From: Olsenella uli
GTDB lineage: Bacteria; Actinomycetota; Coriobacteriia; Coriobacteriales; Atopobiaceae
Length of the DNA stretch: 64,000 bases
Assembly: GCF_901212655.1 (NCBI RefSeq)
Contig: NZ_CAAKON010000020.1
Location: forward strand, 41,963-105,962
Direction of reading: 5' to 3'
The notes under the pieces are model-generated. The model did not search any database. It was not told where the DNA came from and saw nothing but the letters and a program-made list of their open reading frames with translations. Of this stretch, positions 15,815 through 24,793 are shown piece after piece. The translations under genes were made by a program, and so were the position numbers. Within the stretch, counting starts at the first letter, position 1. The number at the start of each line of letters is the position of its first letter.

Positions 15815-16542
15815 TAGTTGGTCTCCTCCCCAACGACGGTGGTGCCAACGGGCATCCCCTTGAGGGCGTCGGCGAAGACGCCCGGCTGGTCGATGTTAAA
15901 GACGATCATGGACATGTTGTTGTCACTGCACAGGGCGGTAGCCGTGGCGTCCATCACCTTGAGGTCGCGCATGAGGACCTCATGGTAGGAGATGGTATCG
16001 AAGCGCTTGGCCTCGGGATTCGTCTTGGGGTCTGCATCGTAGATGCCGTCGACCTTGGTGGCCTTCATGAGGCAGTCGGCGTCTATCTCGCAGGCACGCA
16101 GCGCAGCTGCCGTGTCCGTGGTGAAATAGGGGTTGCCGGAACCCGCAGCGAAGATGGCGATGTAGCCCTTCTCCAGGTGCTTGATGGCACGACGGCGGAT
16201 GTAGGGCTCGCAGACCTCGTCCATCTTGATGGCGCTCATGACGCGCGTGGTCATGCCGTGGCGCTCGAAGCTGTCCTGGAGCGCGAGGGCGTTCATGACC
16301 GTAGCGAGCATGCCCATGTAGTCTGCCTGGGCGCGATCCATACCGCCAGCGGCGCCGGCGACGCCGCGGAAGATGTTGCCGCCACCAACGACGACGCCAA
16401 TCTCGATGCCGTCGTCGTGGATGACCTTGATCTCCTGGGCGAGGTGGTCGACGACCTTCGGGTCGACGCCGTAGCCAACAGAGCCCATGAGCGCCTCGCC
16501 GGAAAGCTTCAGCAGGACGCGCTTGTACTTGTAGTCCGTCAA
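15814..16542 (-). CDS. pyrH: UMP kinase
   Basis: The 242-residue hexameric enzyme phosphorylates UMP in pyrimidine nucleotide synthesis. The amino-acid-kinase fold is marked by [14 protein letters not shown] at the start, [10 protein letters not shown], the [14 protein letters not shown] segment and [12 protein letters not shown], with the usual [10 protein letters not shown] stretch. A TTG at 16542 is taken as the start: AAGGGGAG is four bases upstream, and the length then equals the family; the ATG at 16566 has no ribosome site. It is 117 bases downstream of tsf, from which it is separated by a hairpin. Confidence 0.94.
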   Translation of the reverse strand: MTDYKYKRVLLKLSGEALMGSVGYGVDPKVVDHLAQEIKVIHDDGIEIGVVVGGGNIFRGVAGAAGGMDRAQADYMGMLATVMNALALQDSFERHGMTTRVMSAIKMDEVCEPYIRRRAIKHLEKGYIAIFAAGSGNPYFTTDTAAALRACEIDADCLMKATKVDGIYDADPKTNPEAKRFDTISYHEVLMRDLKVMDATATALCSDNNMSMIVFNIDQPGVFADALKGMPVGTTVVGEETN

Positions 16543-16587
16543 GGGACTCCCCTTCCATCGGGCCATAGATTCTTATTGATTCTAGCA

Positions 16588-16620
16588 GAGGGGCCCGACG
16601 CACAATGCGCCGGGCCCCTC
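16588..16620 (-). terminator. Terminator or attenuator between tsf and pyrH
   Basis: A 10-bp perfect stem GAGGGGCCCG/CGGGCCCCTC with an additional inner pairing. On the minus strand it is followed by TGCTAGAAT rather than a clean U-tract. That TAGAAT could be a -10 box for pyrH, but no -35 is seen. Confidence 0.55.
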
Positions 16621-16659
16621 TCACAATGCAACTATGCGACGCTACCTTGCGAGGAGAAC

Positions 16660-17535
16660 CTACTCGCCGAAGGTAAGGCGCCTGAAGGCAACAACCTCAA
16701 TGGTGTCACCGAGCTCCTTGCCAACCTTCTCGGCATACTGGCGGATGGTGATGTCGCCATCCTTGATGAAGGCCTGCTCGGAGAGGACGGACTCGGCAAA
16801 GAACTTGTTGAGGCGACCCTCGGCGATCTTCTGCTGGATGGGCTCGGGCTTGCCGGACTCGGCGGCCTGGGCCTTGTAGATGCTCATCTCGTGCTCGACG
16901 ACGTCGGCCGGGACATCCTCACGACGCGCGGAGATGGTGCCGGGGATGGCGGCAGCCTGCATGGCGCAGTCGTGGGCAAAGGTCTTGAAGGACTCGGCTT
17001 GGGCGGTCTCGGGCTTAGAGAAGGAGAACTCGACGACGGTGCCCACCTTGCCATTGGCGTGGACGTAGGTGCCAAAGGCGCCGTTCTCGACGGCGAGGCG
17101 CTCGAAGCGAGCAACCTTCATGTTCTCGCCCATGACGTGAATCATCTCGGTGAGGGCGGCCTCGACGGTCTCGTCCTGGGAGAACTCGGCAGCCTTGAGG
17201 GCCTCGACGTCAGCGGGGTTGGCCTTGGCGACAACGGCGGCGACGTTCTTGGCAAAGGCGGTGAACTTGGGGTTGGTGCCCACGAAGTCGGTCTCGCAGG
17301 TGACCTCGGCGAGAGCGGCGGTCTTGCCGTCCTCGGAGACATAGGCGGCGATGGTGCCCTCGTTGGTCTCGCGGCCAGCCTTCTTGACAGCCTTGGCCAT
17401 GCCCATCTTGCGAAGGACGTCGACGGCCTTCTCGATGTCGCCATCGGCCTCGACGAGAGCCTTCTTGCACTCCATCATCGGGGAGTCGGTCATCTCGCGG
17501 AGCTGCTTGACGAGTGCGGCGGTAATCTGAGCCAT
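16660..17535 (-). CDS. tsf: Translation elongation factor Ts
   Basis: The 291-residue factor exchanges GDP on EF-Tu. The N-terminal UBA-like domain (AALVKQLREMTDSPMMECKKALVEADGD, about residues 5-32) is followed by the TDFVG motif (CETDFVGTNP, about 80-88) used to enter the EF-Tu nucleotide site, then the paired core domains. ATG 17535 is chosen with AGAGAGG upstream; the frame stays open 28 codons farther without a ribosome site. It follows rpsB in the usual rpsB-tsf order. Confidence 0.96.
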   Translation of the reverse strand: MAQITAALVKQLREMTDSPMMECKKALVEADGDIEKAVDVLRKMGMAKAVKKAGRETNEGTIAAYVSEDGKTAALAEVTCETDFVGTNPKFTAFAKNVAAVVAKANPADVEALKAAEFSQDETVEAALTEMIHVMGENMKVARFERLAVENGAFGTYVHANGKVGTVVEFSFSKPETAQAESFKTFAHDCAMQAAAIPGTISARREDVPADVVEHEMSIYKAQAAESGKPEPIQQKIAEGRLNKFFAESVLSEQAFIKDGDITIRQYAEKVGKELGDTIEVVAFRRLTFGE

Positions 17536-17586
17536 GTGTGCCTCTCTCTCGACTTGGAACTTCAAATCAAACGAGTTCATTGTAAC

Positions 17587-17615
17587 GGGGCGCCGCCCGA
17601 AGCGGACGACGCCCC
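17587..17615 (-). terminator. Hairpin between rpsB and tsf
   Basis: GGGGCG (17587-17592) pairs with CGCCCC (17610-17615), with some inner pairing. In the minus direction it is followed by GTTACAATG, not a U-run, so it is likely an attenuator or processing site rather than a full stop. Confidence 0.35.
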
Positions 17616-17650
17616 ACATTTCACCTTATGGGCTGTCGAAGGCCTTACGG

Positions 17651-18406
17651 CTACTCGGCGGCGGGAGCCTCGACGGCGGGGGTGGTGCTGCCCTTGGCCA
17701 TCTCCTCGGCCGTGATCTGCTCCTTGCCGGTGCCGGCGAGAATGGCGTCGGCCACGAGCTCGGTCATGAGGGAGACGGAGCGGATGGCGTCGTCGTTGGC
17801 GGGAATGCCAAAGTCAACGACGTCGGGGTCGGAGTTGGTGTCGAGCAGGGCGACAACCGGGATGTGCAGGCGGTTGGCCTCGCGGATGGCGAGCTCCTCA
17901 CGCTTGGAGTCGATGACGAAGAGGGCCTGCGGGAGCTGCTTGAGGTCGCGGACGCCACCGAGGTTGCGCTGCAGCTTCTCGAGCTCCTTGCCGAGCACGG
18001 CCTGCTCCTTCTTGGGGAGGGCGCTCATGCGGCCGTCCTCGACCATGGCCTCGAGCTCCTCCATGCGGCTGATGCGGGAGCGCATGGTCACGAAGTTCGT
18101 GAGCACGCCACCGAGCCAGCGCTGGTTGATGTAGGGCATGCCGCAGCGCTCGGCCTGGGTGGCGACGGGCTCCTGGGCCTGCTTCTTGGTGCCGACGAAG
18201 AGGACCTTGCCGCCCTTGGCAGCGGTCTCCTTCAGGAAGGTGTAGGCGCGGTCGGCGTCCATGATCGTCTGCTTGAGGTCGAGGATGTAGATGCCGTTGC
18301 GCTCGCCGAAGATGTACGGCTTCATCTTCGGGTTCCAACGACGGGTCTGGTGGCCATAGTGGCAACCGGCCTCAAGAAGGACGTTGAGATTAATCTTTAC
18401 TGCCAT
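17651..18406 (-). CDS. rpsB: Ribosomal protein S2
   Basis: The 251-residue S2 protein of the small subunit. The N-terminus (VKINLNVLLEAGCHYGHQTRRWNPKM, with the LLEAG.H.GH motif), the FVGTKKQAQ segment, MPYINQRWLGGVLTN and FVIDSKREELAIREAN are diagnostic. ATG 18406 is preceded by AGAGAGG. Past residue about 230 there is a short Ala/Pro/Glu tail (VEAPAAE). It heads the rpsB-tsf part of the block, with a strong promoter about 120 bases upstream and a structured leader, consistent with autogenous control by S2 as known in other bacteria. Confidence 0.97.
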   Translation of the reverse strand: MAVKINLNVLLEAGCHYGHQTRRWNPKMKPYIFGERNGIYILDLKQTIMDADRAYTFLKETAAKGGKVLFVGTKKQAQEPVATQAERCGMPYINQRWLGGVLTNFVTMRSRISRMEELEAMVEDGRMSALPKKEQAVLGKELEKLQRNLGGVRDLKQLPQALFVIDSKREELAIREANRLHIPVVALLDTNSDPDVVDFGIPANDDAIRSVSLMTELVADAILAGTGKEQITAEEMAKGSTTPAVEAPAAE

Positions 18407-18532
18407 GGTGCTACCTCTCTCGGTTGGCCTCCGCACTGGTCATCCCCGTAGGGCCACCCGGATGTCCGGGCACCGTGGCTTACGGGTCGCAGCGCGTGTG
18501 ATGTAGTGCTGGCGATTGCACAGCGGTGATAC

Positions 18533-18561
18533 AGATTACCATCCAGCCGCACACCGCGCAA
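18533..18561 (-). promoter_or_regulatory. Promoter of rpsB
   Basis: On the minus strand TTGCGC (18561-18556), a 17-base spacer, then TAATCT (18538-18533). It leaves a leader of roughly 120 bases before rpsB with a GGTGCCCGGACATCCGGG-type hairpin, a place where S2 feedback could act. Confidence 0.7.
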
Positions 18562-18577
18562 GGGAATCTTTATGCAC

Positions 18578-19654
18578 CTAAGCCATGCCGCGGGGGTGGG
18601 CCATGACCGCTGCCTCCCGGAGCCGGTCGCTCGTGAGGTGCGTGTAGATCTGCGTGGTGGAGAGGCTCTCGTGACCAAGCAGCTCCTGGACGCTCCTGAG
18701 GTCCGCGCCGCCGGCCAGGAGCTCCGTGGCGTACGTGTGCCTCACGGCGTGCGGCGTAAGGGATGGGTCGAGCCCCGCTGCGGCAACGAGCCGCGAGAAC
18801 CGGGCCCTCAGGGAGTCGGCGGACATGCGGCGGCCGCGCCGGGATAGGAAGAGCGCCGCAGACGGGCAGGACGCGCCCGCGCGGGCAAGCGAGGGCCTCC
18901 CCTCCTCCAGGTAGGCTCGGGTAGCCGCGAGGGCGCGTTCGTACACCGGAACGATGCGCTCCTTGGACCCCTTTCCGAAGAGTCGCACCTGGCCCTGGGC
19001 AAAGTCGACGTCGGCAACGTCGAGGCCCGACGCCTCTGAGACACGCGCGCCGGTGGCGTAGAGCAGCTCCACCATGCAGGCGTCCCTCACGCCCACCTCG
19101 TCCAAGCCGCAGCACGAGATGAGCAGCCGCACGTCGGCGTCCGTCATGGTCTTTGGCAGCCGCTTGGGAAGGTGGGGGCTCGAGACGACCGCGGCGGCGT
19201 CCTCGTTGGCATACCCCCTTCTGAGCAGCCATTTGTAAAGCGCGCGCACCGCCGAGAGGTGGCGGTTGATGGTTGTCGTCGCATAGCCGGCGCGTGAGAG
19301 CCCCCCGAGCCAGCCCCTCAGCTCGCGATGCTCGACCACCAGCGGGTTCACGCCCGCCCGCCTCGCCCAGTCCGAGAACTCGGAGAGGTCGGTCGCATAG
19401 GCCCTCACCGTGTTCGGGGAGAGGTTTCTCACCTCCCCCTCATAGGAGAGGAACTCGGAGACGCGCAGGTCGAACTCATCCTGGGCAGCGCCCCGCAGCT
19501 CGCTTGCCGATAATACGCTCCCAAGAGATTCGCCCTCCGGAGCCTCGCCCACCGAGACGGCCCGAACCTCACGTCTGGCCCCGGGGCGCTCTGCCGCCGT
19601 AGCCTCGCTCCCCAGGCGCTCGCTCCCCAGGCGCTCACTCCCCAAAGAGGTCAC
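18578..19654 (-). CDS. xerC: Tyrosine recombinase, XerC type
   Basis: A site-specific recombinase for chromosome dimer resolution. The N-terminal SAM-like domain starts at FLSYEGEVRNLSPNTVRAYATDL; the catalytic set is complete: Arg in TGARVSEASGL, Lys in GKGSKERIVP, H-x-x-R in HAVRHTYATELL, His in LLGHESLSTTQ and Tyr in IYTHLT. The start is uncertain: GTG 19654 and TTG 19645 overlap the trmFO end, and GTG 19552 gives 324 residues, nearer the usual 300. The segment between carries three LGSER-like repeats. The chromosomal position between rpsB and trmFO fits a housekeeping Xer rather than a phage integrase; a XerD role cannot be excluded. Confidence 0.85.
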   Translation of the reverse strand: MTSLGSERLGSERLGSEATAAERPGARREVRAVSVGEAPEGESLGSVLSASELRGAAQDEFDLRVSEFLSYEGEVRNLSPNTVRAYATDLSEFSDWARRAGVNPLVVEHRELRGWLGGLSRAGYATTTINRHLSAVRALYKWLLRRGYANEDAAAVVSSPHLPKRLPKTMTDADVRLLISCCGLDEVGVRDACMVELLYATGARVSEASGLDVADVDFAQGQVRLFGKGSKERIVPVYERALAATRAYLEEGRPSLARAGASCPSAALFLSRRGRRMSADSLRARFSRLVAAAGLDPSLTPHAVRHTYATELLAGGADLRSVQELLGHESLSTTQIYTHLTSDRLREAAVMAHPRGMA

Positions 19655-20963
19655 GACGCTGCTCGAGATAGGCCGCAAGGTCGGCCAGCGCCCGGTCCGC
19701 ATAGGCGGCATAGCGCTCGCGCTTCTTGAGACGGGGACCGCCGAGGGGCGGCACGATGCCAAAGTTGACGTGCATGGGCTGGTAGGGGCTCGTCTCGGGG
19801 CTGGTGGCATAGGACACCAGCGACCCAAAAGCGCCCGTGCGCGGCAGCTCCACCGGCGCCAGGCCCCTGAGGTCTGCGAAGGTGTTCAGGGCGGCGAGCA
19901 GGCCGGACGCGATGGCCTCCGTGTAGCCCTCGGTGCCCGTGATCTGGCCAGCGAGCCTCACCGTGGTGCCAGGCACCGCGAAGGTGCGGTCGAGGCAGCG
20001 CGGCGAGTCGACGAAGGAGTTGCGGTGCATGACGCCGTACCGGAAGAACTCGGCGTTCTCGAGGCCGGGGATCATGCGGAAGACACGGCGCTGCTCCGGC
20101 CACGTGAGGTTCGTCTGGAAGCCCACGAGATTGTAGGCGGTGCCCTCCGAGTTCTCGGGCCTCAGCTGCACGACGGCCCAGGGCCTGCGCCCGCTCCGCG
20201 GGTCAGTGAGGCCCACCGGCTTCATGGCCCCGTAGCGGGCGGCATCCAAGCCGGTGCGCGCCACCTCCTCGACGGGCTGGCAGGCGCAGAAGAGGTCGCT
20301 CTGCTCGAAGTCCTTCGCGACGACGCGTTCGGCACCCAGAAGCTCGCCGATGAACGCCTCGTACTCCGCCTTGTCCATAGGGCAGTTGAGGTAGTCTCCG
20401 GCCCCCTGCTCCTCGTAGCGTGACTGCGAGAAGACAACAGAGCGGTCGATGCTCTCGGCGTCGACGATAGGGGCGGCCGCGTCGAAGAACGAGAGCGAGG
20501 AGGAGCCCACGAGCTCGCGCAGCGCACCGGCAAGGGCGTCGGAGCACAGGGGGCCGGCGGCGATGACGCAGCGGCCTGCCGGCACCCCGGTGACCTCCTC
20601 GCGCACGACCTCGATCAAGGGAGAGGCCGCCACGAGCTCGCCCACGCGACGCGAGAAGTCCTCGCGGTCGACGGCAAGGGCGCCGCCCGCGGGCACCGCG
20701 GCCTCGCGGGCACACGCGAGCAGCTTGGACCCCATGCGGGAAAGCTCCTCCTTGAGCAGGCCAGCCGCGGAGTCGCGCCGCATGGACTTGAGTGAGTTCG
20801 AGCACACGAGCTCGGCGAGGCCGTCGGTGTGGTGCGCGGGCGAGCAATGAGCCGGCCGCTGCTCAAAGAGGCGCACGGGCACGCCGCGCGCCGCCAGCTG
20901 CAGCGCGCACTCAGACCCCGCAAGCCCGCCGCCAACAACCGTAACCTTCTCGCACGAATCCAT
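19635..20963 (-). CDS. trmFO: Methylenetetrahydrofolate-tRNA (uracil-54-C5)-methyltransferase
   Basis: The 442-residue FAD protein makes ribothymidine at position 54 of tRNA with methylene-THF as carbon donor. The FAD motif VTVVGGGLAGSECA is at about 7-20; the TrmFO-specific stretches ELVCSNSLKS, YLNCPMDKAEYEAF, MKPVGLTDPR, GFQTNLTWPEQ and HRNSFVDSP are all visible. ATG 20963 is preceded by GGGAGG four bases upstream. It lies between dprA and xerC, as in many Gram-positive genomes, and overlaps the possible xerC starts. Confidence 0.95.
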   Translation of the reverse strand: MDSCEKVTVVGGGLAGSECALQLAARGVPVRLFEQRPAHCSPAHHTDGLAELVCSNSLKSMRRDSAAGLLKEELSRMGSKLLACAREAAVPAGGALAVDREDFSRRVGELVAASPLIEVVREEVTGVPAGRCVIAAGPLCSDALAGALRELVGSSSLSFFDAAAPIVDAESIDRSVVFSQSRYEEQGAGDYLNCPMDKAEYEAFIGELLGAERVVAKDFEQSDLFCACQPVEEVARTGLDAARYGAMKPVGLTDPRSGRRPWAVVQLRPENSEGTAYNLVGFQTNLTWPEQRRVFRMIPGLENAEFFRYGVMHRNSFVDSPRCLDRTFAVPGTTVRLAGQITGTEGYTEAIASGLLAALNTFADLRGLAPVELPRTGAFGSLVSYATSPETSPYQPMHVNFGIVPPLGGPRLKKRERYAAYADRALADLAAYLEQRRDLFGE

Positions 20964-20994
20964 GAAGCCTCCCTTGGGCACACGCCCGCTCGAA

Positions 20995-21921
20995 TCAACG
21001 TTCCCTATTCTGCCCCAGCAGCAGCCCCTTCGACGCCACGAATCTCCCGTCGGGCAGCTGCTCCACGCTTCCCATGGCCTCGTGCTCGGACACGAGTGCA
21101 AGGGTCGCGGGTATGTCGAGCGACATGAGCCCGGCGATCTCCTCTAGCCCCAGGGGGCTTGCCACGAGCGCGTCCAGCAGCTTGCCATGGCCCTCTGCCC
21201 GCTCCTGAGAAACGAGCCTGAGCCTGCCATAGTCGAGCGCGATGAGGCCCTCGAGGGCCTGCTCGTCCACGACGATGGCAGCCCCGGACTCGATGAGCCA
21301 GTTCGTGCCGCGCGACATCGGCGACATGATCGACCCGGGCACCGCATAGACCCTCCTGCCGAGCTCGGCCGCGGTCGTGGCCGTGCCAAACGTTCCCGAG
21401 GGCCTTCCGGCCTCGCAGACCACCAGTGACTGGGAAAGCGCCGCTATGGCCCGGTTCCTGTTGACGAACGTCCAGCGCGTAGGGGGCGTGCCCCAACGCT
21501 CTATGGAGACGACGCACCCACCGGCCTCGACCGCGCGGCAGAAGAGGTCGTCGCTCGACCTGGGATACAGCTGGTCCGCACCGCAGCCGGGAATCACGAC
21601 GGTGACGCCCCCGGCGTCGAGGGCCGCCGTGCCCGCCTCCTGGTCGCAGCCGACGGCGCCGCCCGAGACCACCGTGACCCCGCACTCGGCCGAGACGCGC
21701 CCCGCCATCCTCGCGCAGGCGAGCCCATAGGGCGTCGCCTTCCTGGCGCCAACGATTGACACGCAGTCGCCGAGCAGCACCTTCGGGTCACCGACGCCGC
21801 GAAGCACCGGCGCATGGCTCTCAAGGTCAAGCAGGGACTTGGGATAGCCCTCGTCCGAGGGGGCAAGCTCCCACCGCTCAGACCTTGCAACAAGCACGCC
21901 GTAGCGCTCCTTAGGCCGCAT
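20995..21921 (-). CDS. dprA: DNA-processing protein DprA
   Basis: The 308-residue protein loads RecA on incoming single-stranded DNA during transformation. The Rossmann-like core shows SIVGARKATPYG, VVSGGAVGCDQEAG, VIPGCGADQLYP, NRNRAIAALS and GTFGTATTAAELGR; a C-terminal winged-helix domain of about 60 residues (LLDALVASPLGLEEIAGLM...) follows. ATG 21921 has GGGGGAG nine bases upstream; starts at 21930 or 21957 are also open. It overlaps the end of comM, so the two competence proteins are coupled. The window holds no DNA-uptake (ComE/ComG) genes, so competence itself is unproven. Confidence 0.94.
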   Translation of the reverse strand: MRPKERYGVLVARSERWELAPSDEGYPKSLLDLESHAPVLRGVGDPKVLLGDCVSIVGARKATPYGLACARMAGRVSAECGVTVVSGGAVGCDQEAGTAALDAGGVTVVIPGCGADQLYPRSSDDLFCRAVEAGGCVVSIERWGTPPTRWTFVNRNRAIAALSQSLVVCEAGRPSGTFGTATTAAELGRRVYAVPGSIMSPMSRGTNWLIESGAAIVVDEQALEGLIALDYGRLRLVSQERAEGHGKLLDALVASPLGLEEIAGLMSLDIPATLALVSEHEAMGSVEQLPDGRFVASKGLLLGQNRER

Positions 21922-23437
21922 GGTCCCCATCTCCCCCGATTCGGATTCTGTAGGCACAGGCCTCGGCCACGTCCGCAGGCTCCACCAACTCGCGCTCCGA
22001 GAGGTCCGCGATGGTTCTGGCGACGCGGGCAGTCCGCGAGATCGCCCTGCCGCCGAGGCAGAGCCGCTCGGCCAGGCGCTCGAGCATCGAGGCCGCCTCG
22101 GGCGTCAGGCGGCAGGCCCTCACGCCGCCAGCGGCAGAGTCCTCGCCGTCTCTGGCCTGCCGCCAGGAGGCGAAGGTGCGCGCGGACAAGACGGCCTCGC
22201 GCATCTTGGAAGACGGCGTGCCGGAGGCCCCCTCAATCACGCGGCCCGCAGCCGGGCGCGCCACGTTGACGAACACGTCGATGCGGTCCAGGAGGGCACC
22301 TCCAATGCGCCCCTGGTAGCGCATGACCTCCGCAGGGGTGCACCGGCACGGGTGCCCACGGTCGCCGCTGTGACCGCACGGGCAGGGGTTTGCGGCGGCA
22401 ATCAACTGAAAGCGACTCGGAAAGGTATACTTGGAGTCGGCGCGCACGATGCTCACCTCCCCATCCTCCATAGGCTGCCTGAGGGCCTGGAGCACCATGG
22501 GGGCAAACTCAGGGAGCTCGTCAAGAAATAGGACGCCCCGGTGCGCAAGAGAGGCCTCGCCGGGCGTAACCGGGCTTCCCCCGCCGACGAGCCCCGCACG
22601 GGTGACGGAGTGGTGCGGGGCACGAAAGGGCCTGATGCCGCGCGCGAGGGAGTCGAGCGGCAGCGAGCAGATGGAGTGTATGAGCATGGACTCGAGCCGA
22701 GCCTCGTCATCCAGCTCGGGCAATATGGACGGCATCCGCCTCGCCAGCATGGTCTTGCCGGCACCCGGCGGCCCCATCATGAGCAGGCCATGCCCGCCTG
22801 CGGCGGCCACCACGAAGGCGCGCTTGGCCGCCTCCTGGTCAACGACGTCCTCGTAGTCGAGCCCCGGCTCGGCGCACGGGCCCGGCGGCTCATGGAAAAC
22901 GTTGCCCTGGGCGCCGTCGAGCTCGGAGACGCCGAGCCTCAGCTGAGACAGGTCGTCGAGCACAAGCGGGGCCCTGACGCCAGAGACGCCCGTGGCCGAA
23001 GATGCGAGCTCAGGCGCCCCCACAAGGGCAAGCGCCTGGTCACGGGCCAGAAGCGCATAGGCCATGGCGCCGCGAACCTCACAGACGGAGCCGTTGAGTC
23101 CGAGCTCCCCCACAAACATGCACCCGTCGAGCCCGGAGACGGGAATCTGGCCGGTGGCCCCAAGGATGCCGATGGCTATGGGCAGGTCCATGCCAGTGCC
23201 GGTCTTCTTCACGTCACTCGGGGCGAGGTTGACGGTGACGTGCAGACGGGGAATCTCGAAACCGCAGGTCCTGAGAGCACAGCGAATTCTGGACCGGGCC
23301 TCGAGCACTGCGGAGTCGGGCATGCCGACGACCGTCATTCCCGGAATGCCACCAGACAGGTCTACCTCGACGGTAACCGGGAGCGCCTCCATGCCCCGCA
23401 GCGTGGCAGCATGGACGGAAAAGACGGAGCCCATCAC
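21911..23437 (-). CDS. comM: YifB/ComM-family AAA+ ATPase (Mg-chelatase-like)
   Basis: The 508-residue protein has the ComM layout: an N-terminal Lon-protease-like domain (VEVDLSGGIPGMTVVGMPDSAV, VNLAPSDVKKTG), an AAA+ core with Walker A GPPGAGKTMLARR (about 225-237) and Walker B GVLFLDELPEF (about 300), the PFRAPHHSVT segment, and a zinc-ribbon-like cysteine cluster (NPCPCGHSG...PCRCTP, about 350-370). ComM is a helicase that extends recombination during transformation. It overlaps yraN by four bases upstream and dprA downstream. Confidence 0.94.
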   Translation of the reverse strand: MMGSVFSVHAATLRGMEALPVTVEVDLSGGIPGMTVVGMPDSAVLEARSRIRCALRTCGFEIPRLHVTVNLAPSDVKKTGTGMDLPIAIGILGATGQIPVSGLDGCMFVGELGLNGSVCEVRGAMAYALLARDQALALVGAPELASSATGVSGVRAPLVLDDLSQLRLGVSELDGAQGNVFHEPPGPCAEPGLDYEDVVDQEAAKRAFVVAAAGGHGLLMMGPPGAGKTMLARRMPSILPELDDEARLESMLIHSICSLPLDSLARGIRPFRAPHHSVTRAGLVGGGSPVTPGEASLAHRGVLFLDELPEFAPMVLQALRQPMEDGEVSIVRADSKYTFPSRFQLIAAANPCPCGHSGDRGHPCRCTPAEVMRYQGRIGGALLDRIDVFVNVARPAAGRVIEGASGTPSSKMREAVLSARTFASWRQARDGEDSAAGGVRACRLTPEAASMLERLAERLCLGGRAISRTARVARTIADLSERELVEPADVAEACAYRIRIGGDGDHAA

Positions 23438-23850
23438 CGCTCACCCGCCAGCCACACGTTCTTTGTGTAATGGACCTTGGCCACGCGGGCGCCCTCGGCC
23501 TCGATGAGGCAGACGCCGGCGACGTCAAAGCGAAGGCCTGGGACCTCGGGGTGCACCACGAGGTAGGCGGCTGCGAGCTGCTGATATCTCCCAAGCTTGT
23601 CGGAGTCGACGGCAAGCTCGGGCACGGGAAGGGGCCCTCCGAGCGAGACCCGGGTCTTGACCTCGACGAGCGCCACCTCGCCCTCGTCCAAGACGATGAG
23701 GTCGACCTCGCCGATACGGCAACGCCAGTTCCTCTCGATGACGCTCGTCCCCGCCGCCTCGAGCATGCGGGCACACGCGTCCTCGCCGATGCGCCCAACC
23801 TCCCTGGCAGAAAGCGCGCCCAGCGACCCAGCCATGACCTCCATACGCAC
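23434..23850 (-). CDS. UPF0102/YraN family endonuclease-like protein
   Basis: A 138-residue protein with the YraN pattern: GRIGEDACARMLEAAG, then the restriction-enzyme-like core RNWRCRIGEVDLIVLDEGEVALVEVKTR (E, D and E-x-K of a PD-(D/E)XK fold), and FDVAGV near the end. The family is conserved beside dprA and comM and is presumed to act on DNA, but no function is proven. Starts at residues 1, 3 or 6 (all ATG) are possible. It overlaps comM by four bases (ATGA). Confidence 0.88.
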   Translation of the reverse strand: MRMEVMAGSLGALSAREVGRIGEDACARMLEAAGTSVIERNWRCRIGEVDLIVLDEGEVALVEVKTRVSLGGPLPVPELAVDSDKLGRYQQLAAAYLVVHPEVPGLRFDVAGVCLIEAEGARVAKVHYTKNVWLAGER

Positions 23851-23937
23851 CCCTTTCGACTACGGTTTGGGGGCAAGCATGGCAAAGGCGTCAAACGTGT
23901 TTGGGTGCCAGCGCAAACAGAAACCCGACACCGCAGC

Positions 23938-24729
23938 TCAGAAGAGGCGAGCGGTCTCCAAAAAGTTTTGACAGAAGCTCGCTCGATGCACCGGGGTCAG
24001 GCCGTGCGCGCGAATTGCCGCGATATGCTCGGGCGATGCATAGCCCTTAGACTCAGCGAGGTGATAGCCGGGGTATTGCTCGCCAAGCTCCACCATGATT
24101 TCGTCACGAGTGACCTTCGCGACGATGCTCGCCGCCGCAATGCACGCTATGCGGGCGTCCCCCTTCACGAGGGTTCGCTCCCTGGGATGCGCGTGAACGG
24201 GGTTGCCATCGATAAGCACCGCGTCGGGGTCTACCCCCGCATGCTCGATGGCGGCAGCCATGGCCCGCCTGAGGCAGGCCGACATGCCAAGCTCGTCGAT
24301 CTCGGCCGGCGGGATGTGGCAGATGCCGATGGCCTCCGCAACCTGGTGGATGCGGGCGGAGAGCTCCTCGCGCCGCCTGGGCGTGAGCTGCTTGGAGTCA
24401 TTGATGCCCCAGACGACGGGGTCATCCGGCAGGGCCACCGCGCAGACCGTGAGCGGGCCCGCCACCGAGCCCCTTCCCACCTCGTCAACGCCCAGCACGA
24501 TGCCCTCCCCGCCCATCTCGCGCATCAGGGCGTACATGCCCAGGACGCGCTCGCGCTCGGCGCGCTCGCGCTCGAGCCTCCTGCCGGCAACCTCGATGGC
24601 TCGGCGCACCTGGGCGCGGGGATCGTCGCGCCAGCGCTCGATGAGCGAGGGCAGCGCCTCGGCCGAGGCGTCGGCAAGCGTGGCCGCGATCTCGCGGGCG
24701 GTTCCGGGATGTGGGGTCTTTGATGGCAT
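23938..24729 (-). CDS. rnhB: Ribonuclease HII
   Basis: The 263-residue enzyme nicks RNA in RNA/DNA hybrids and at single ribonucleotides. The acidic catalytic residues are seen in VLGVDEVGRGSVAGPL (D and E), the LIDGNP segment and AKVTRDEIM. An N-terminal helical extension of about 65 residues (SLIERWRDDPRAQVRRAIEVAGRRLERERAER in part) is longer than in the E. coli enzyme but known in Gram-positive forms. ATG 24729 has GGAG five bases upstream. It is separated from rplS by a terminator and followed by an 87-base gap before yraN in which no signal is seen. Confidence 0.94.
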   Translation of the reverse strand: MPSKTPHPGTAREIAATLADASAEALPSLIERWRDDPRAQVRRAIEVAGRRLERERAERERVLGMYALMREMGGEGIVLGVDEVGRGSVAGPLTVCAVALPDDPVVWGINDSKQLTPRRREELSARIHQVAEAIGICHIPPAEIDELGMSACLRRAMAAAIEHAGVDPDAVLIDGNPVHAHPRERTLVKGDARIACIAAASIVAKVTRDEIMVELGEQYPGYHLAESKGYASPEHIAAIRAHGLTPVHRASFCQNFLETARLF

Positions 24730-24745
24730 AGCCTCTCCAAACGAA

Positions 24746-24773
24746 AGGGCCGCCCCCGTGAGGAGACGGCCCT
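24746..24773 (-). terminator. Terminator after rplS
   Basis: AGGGCCG/CGGCCCT stem, on the minus strand followed by TTCGTTT. It overlaps the rnhB leader, so it may let part of the transcription through. Confidence 0.6.
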
Positions 24774-24793
24774 GTCCGAGCATGCTCTGTGCG

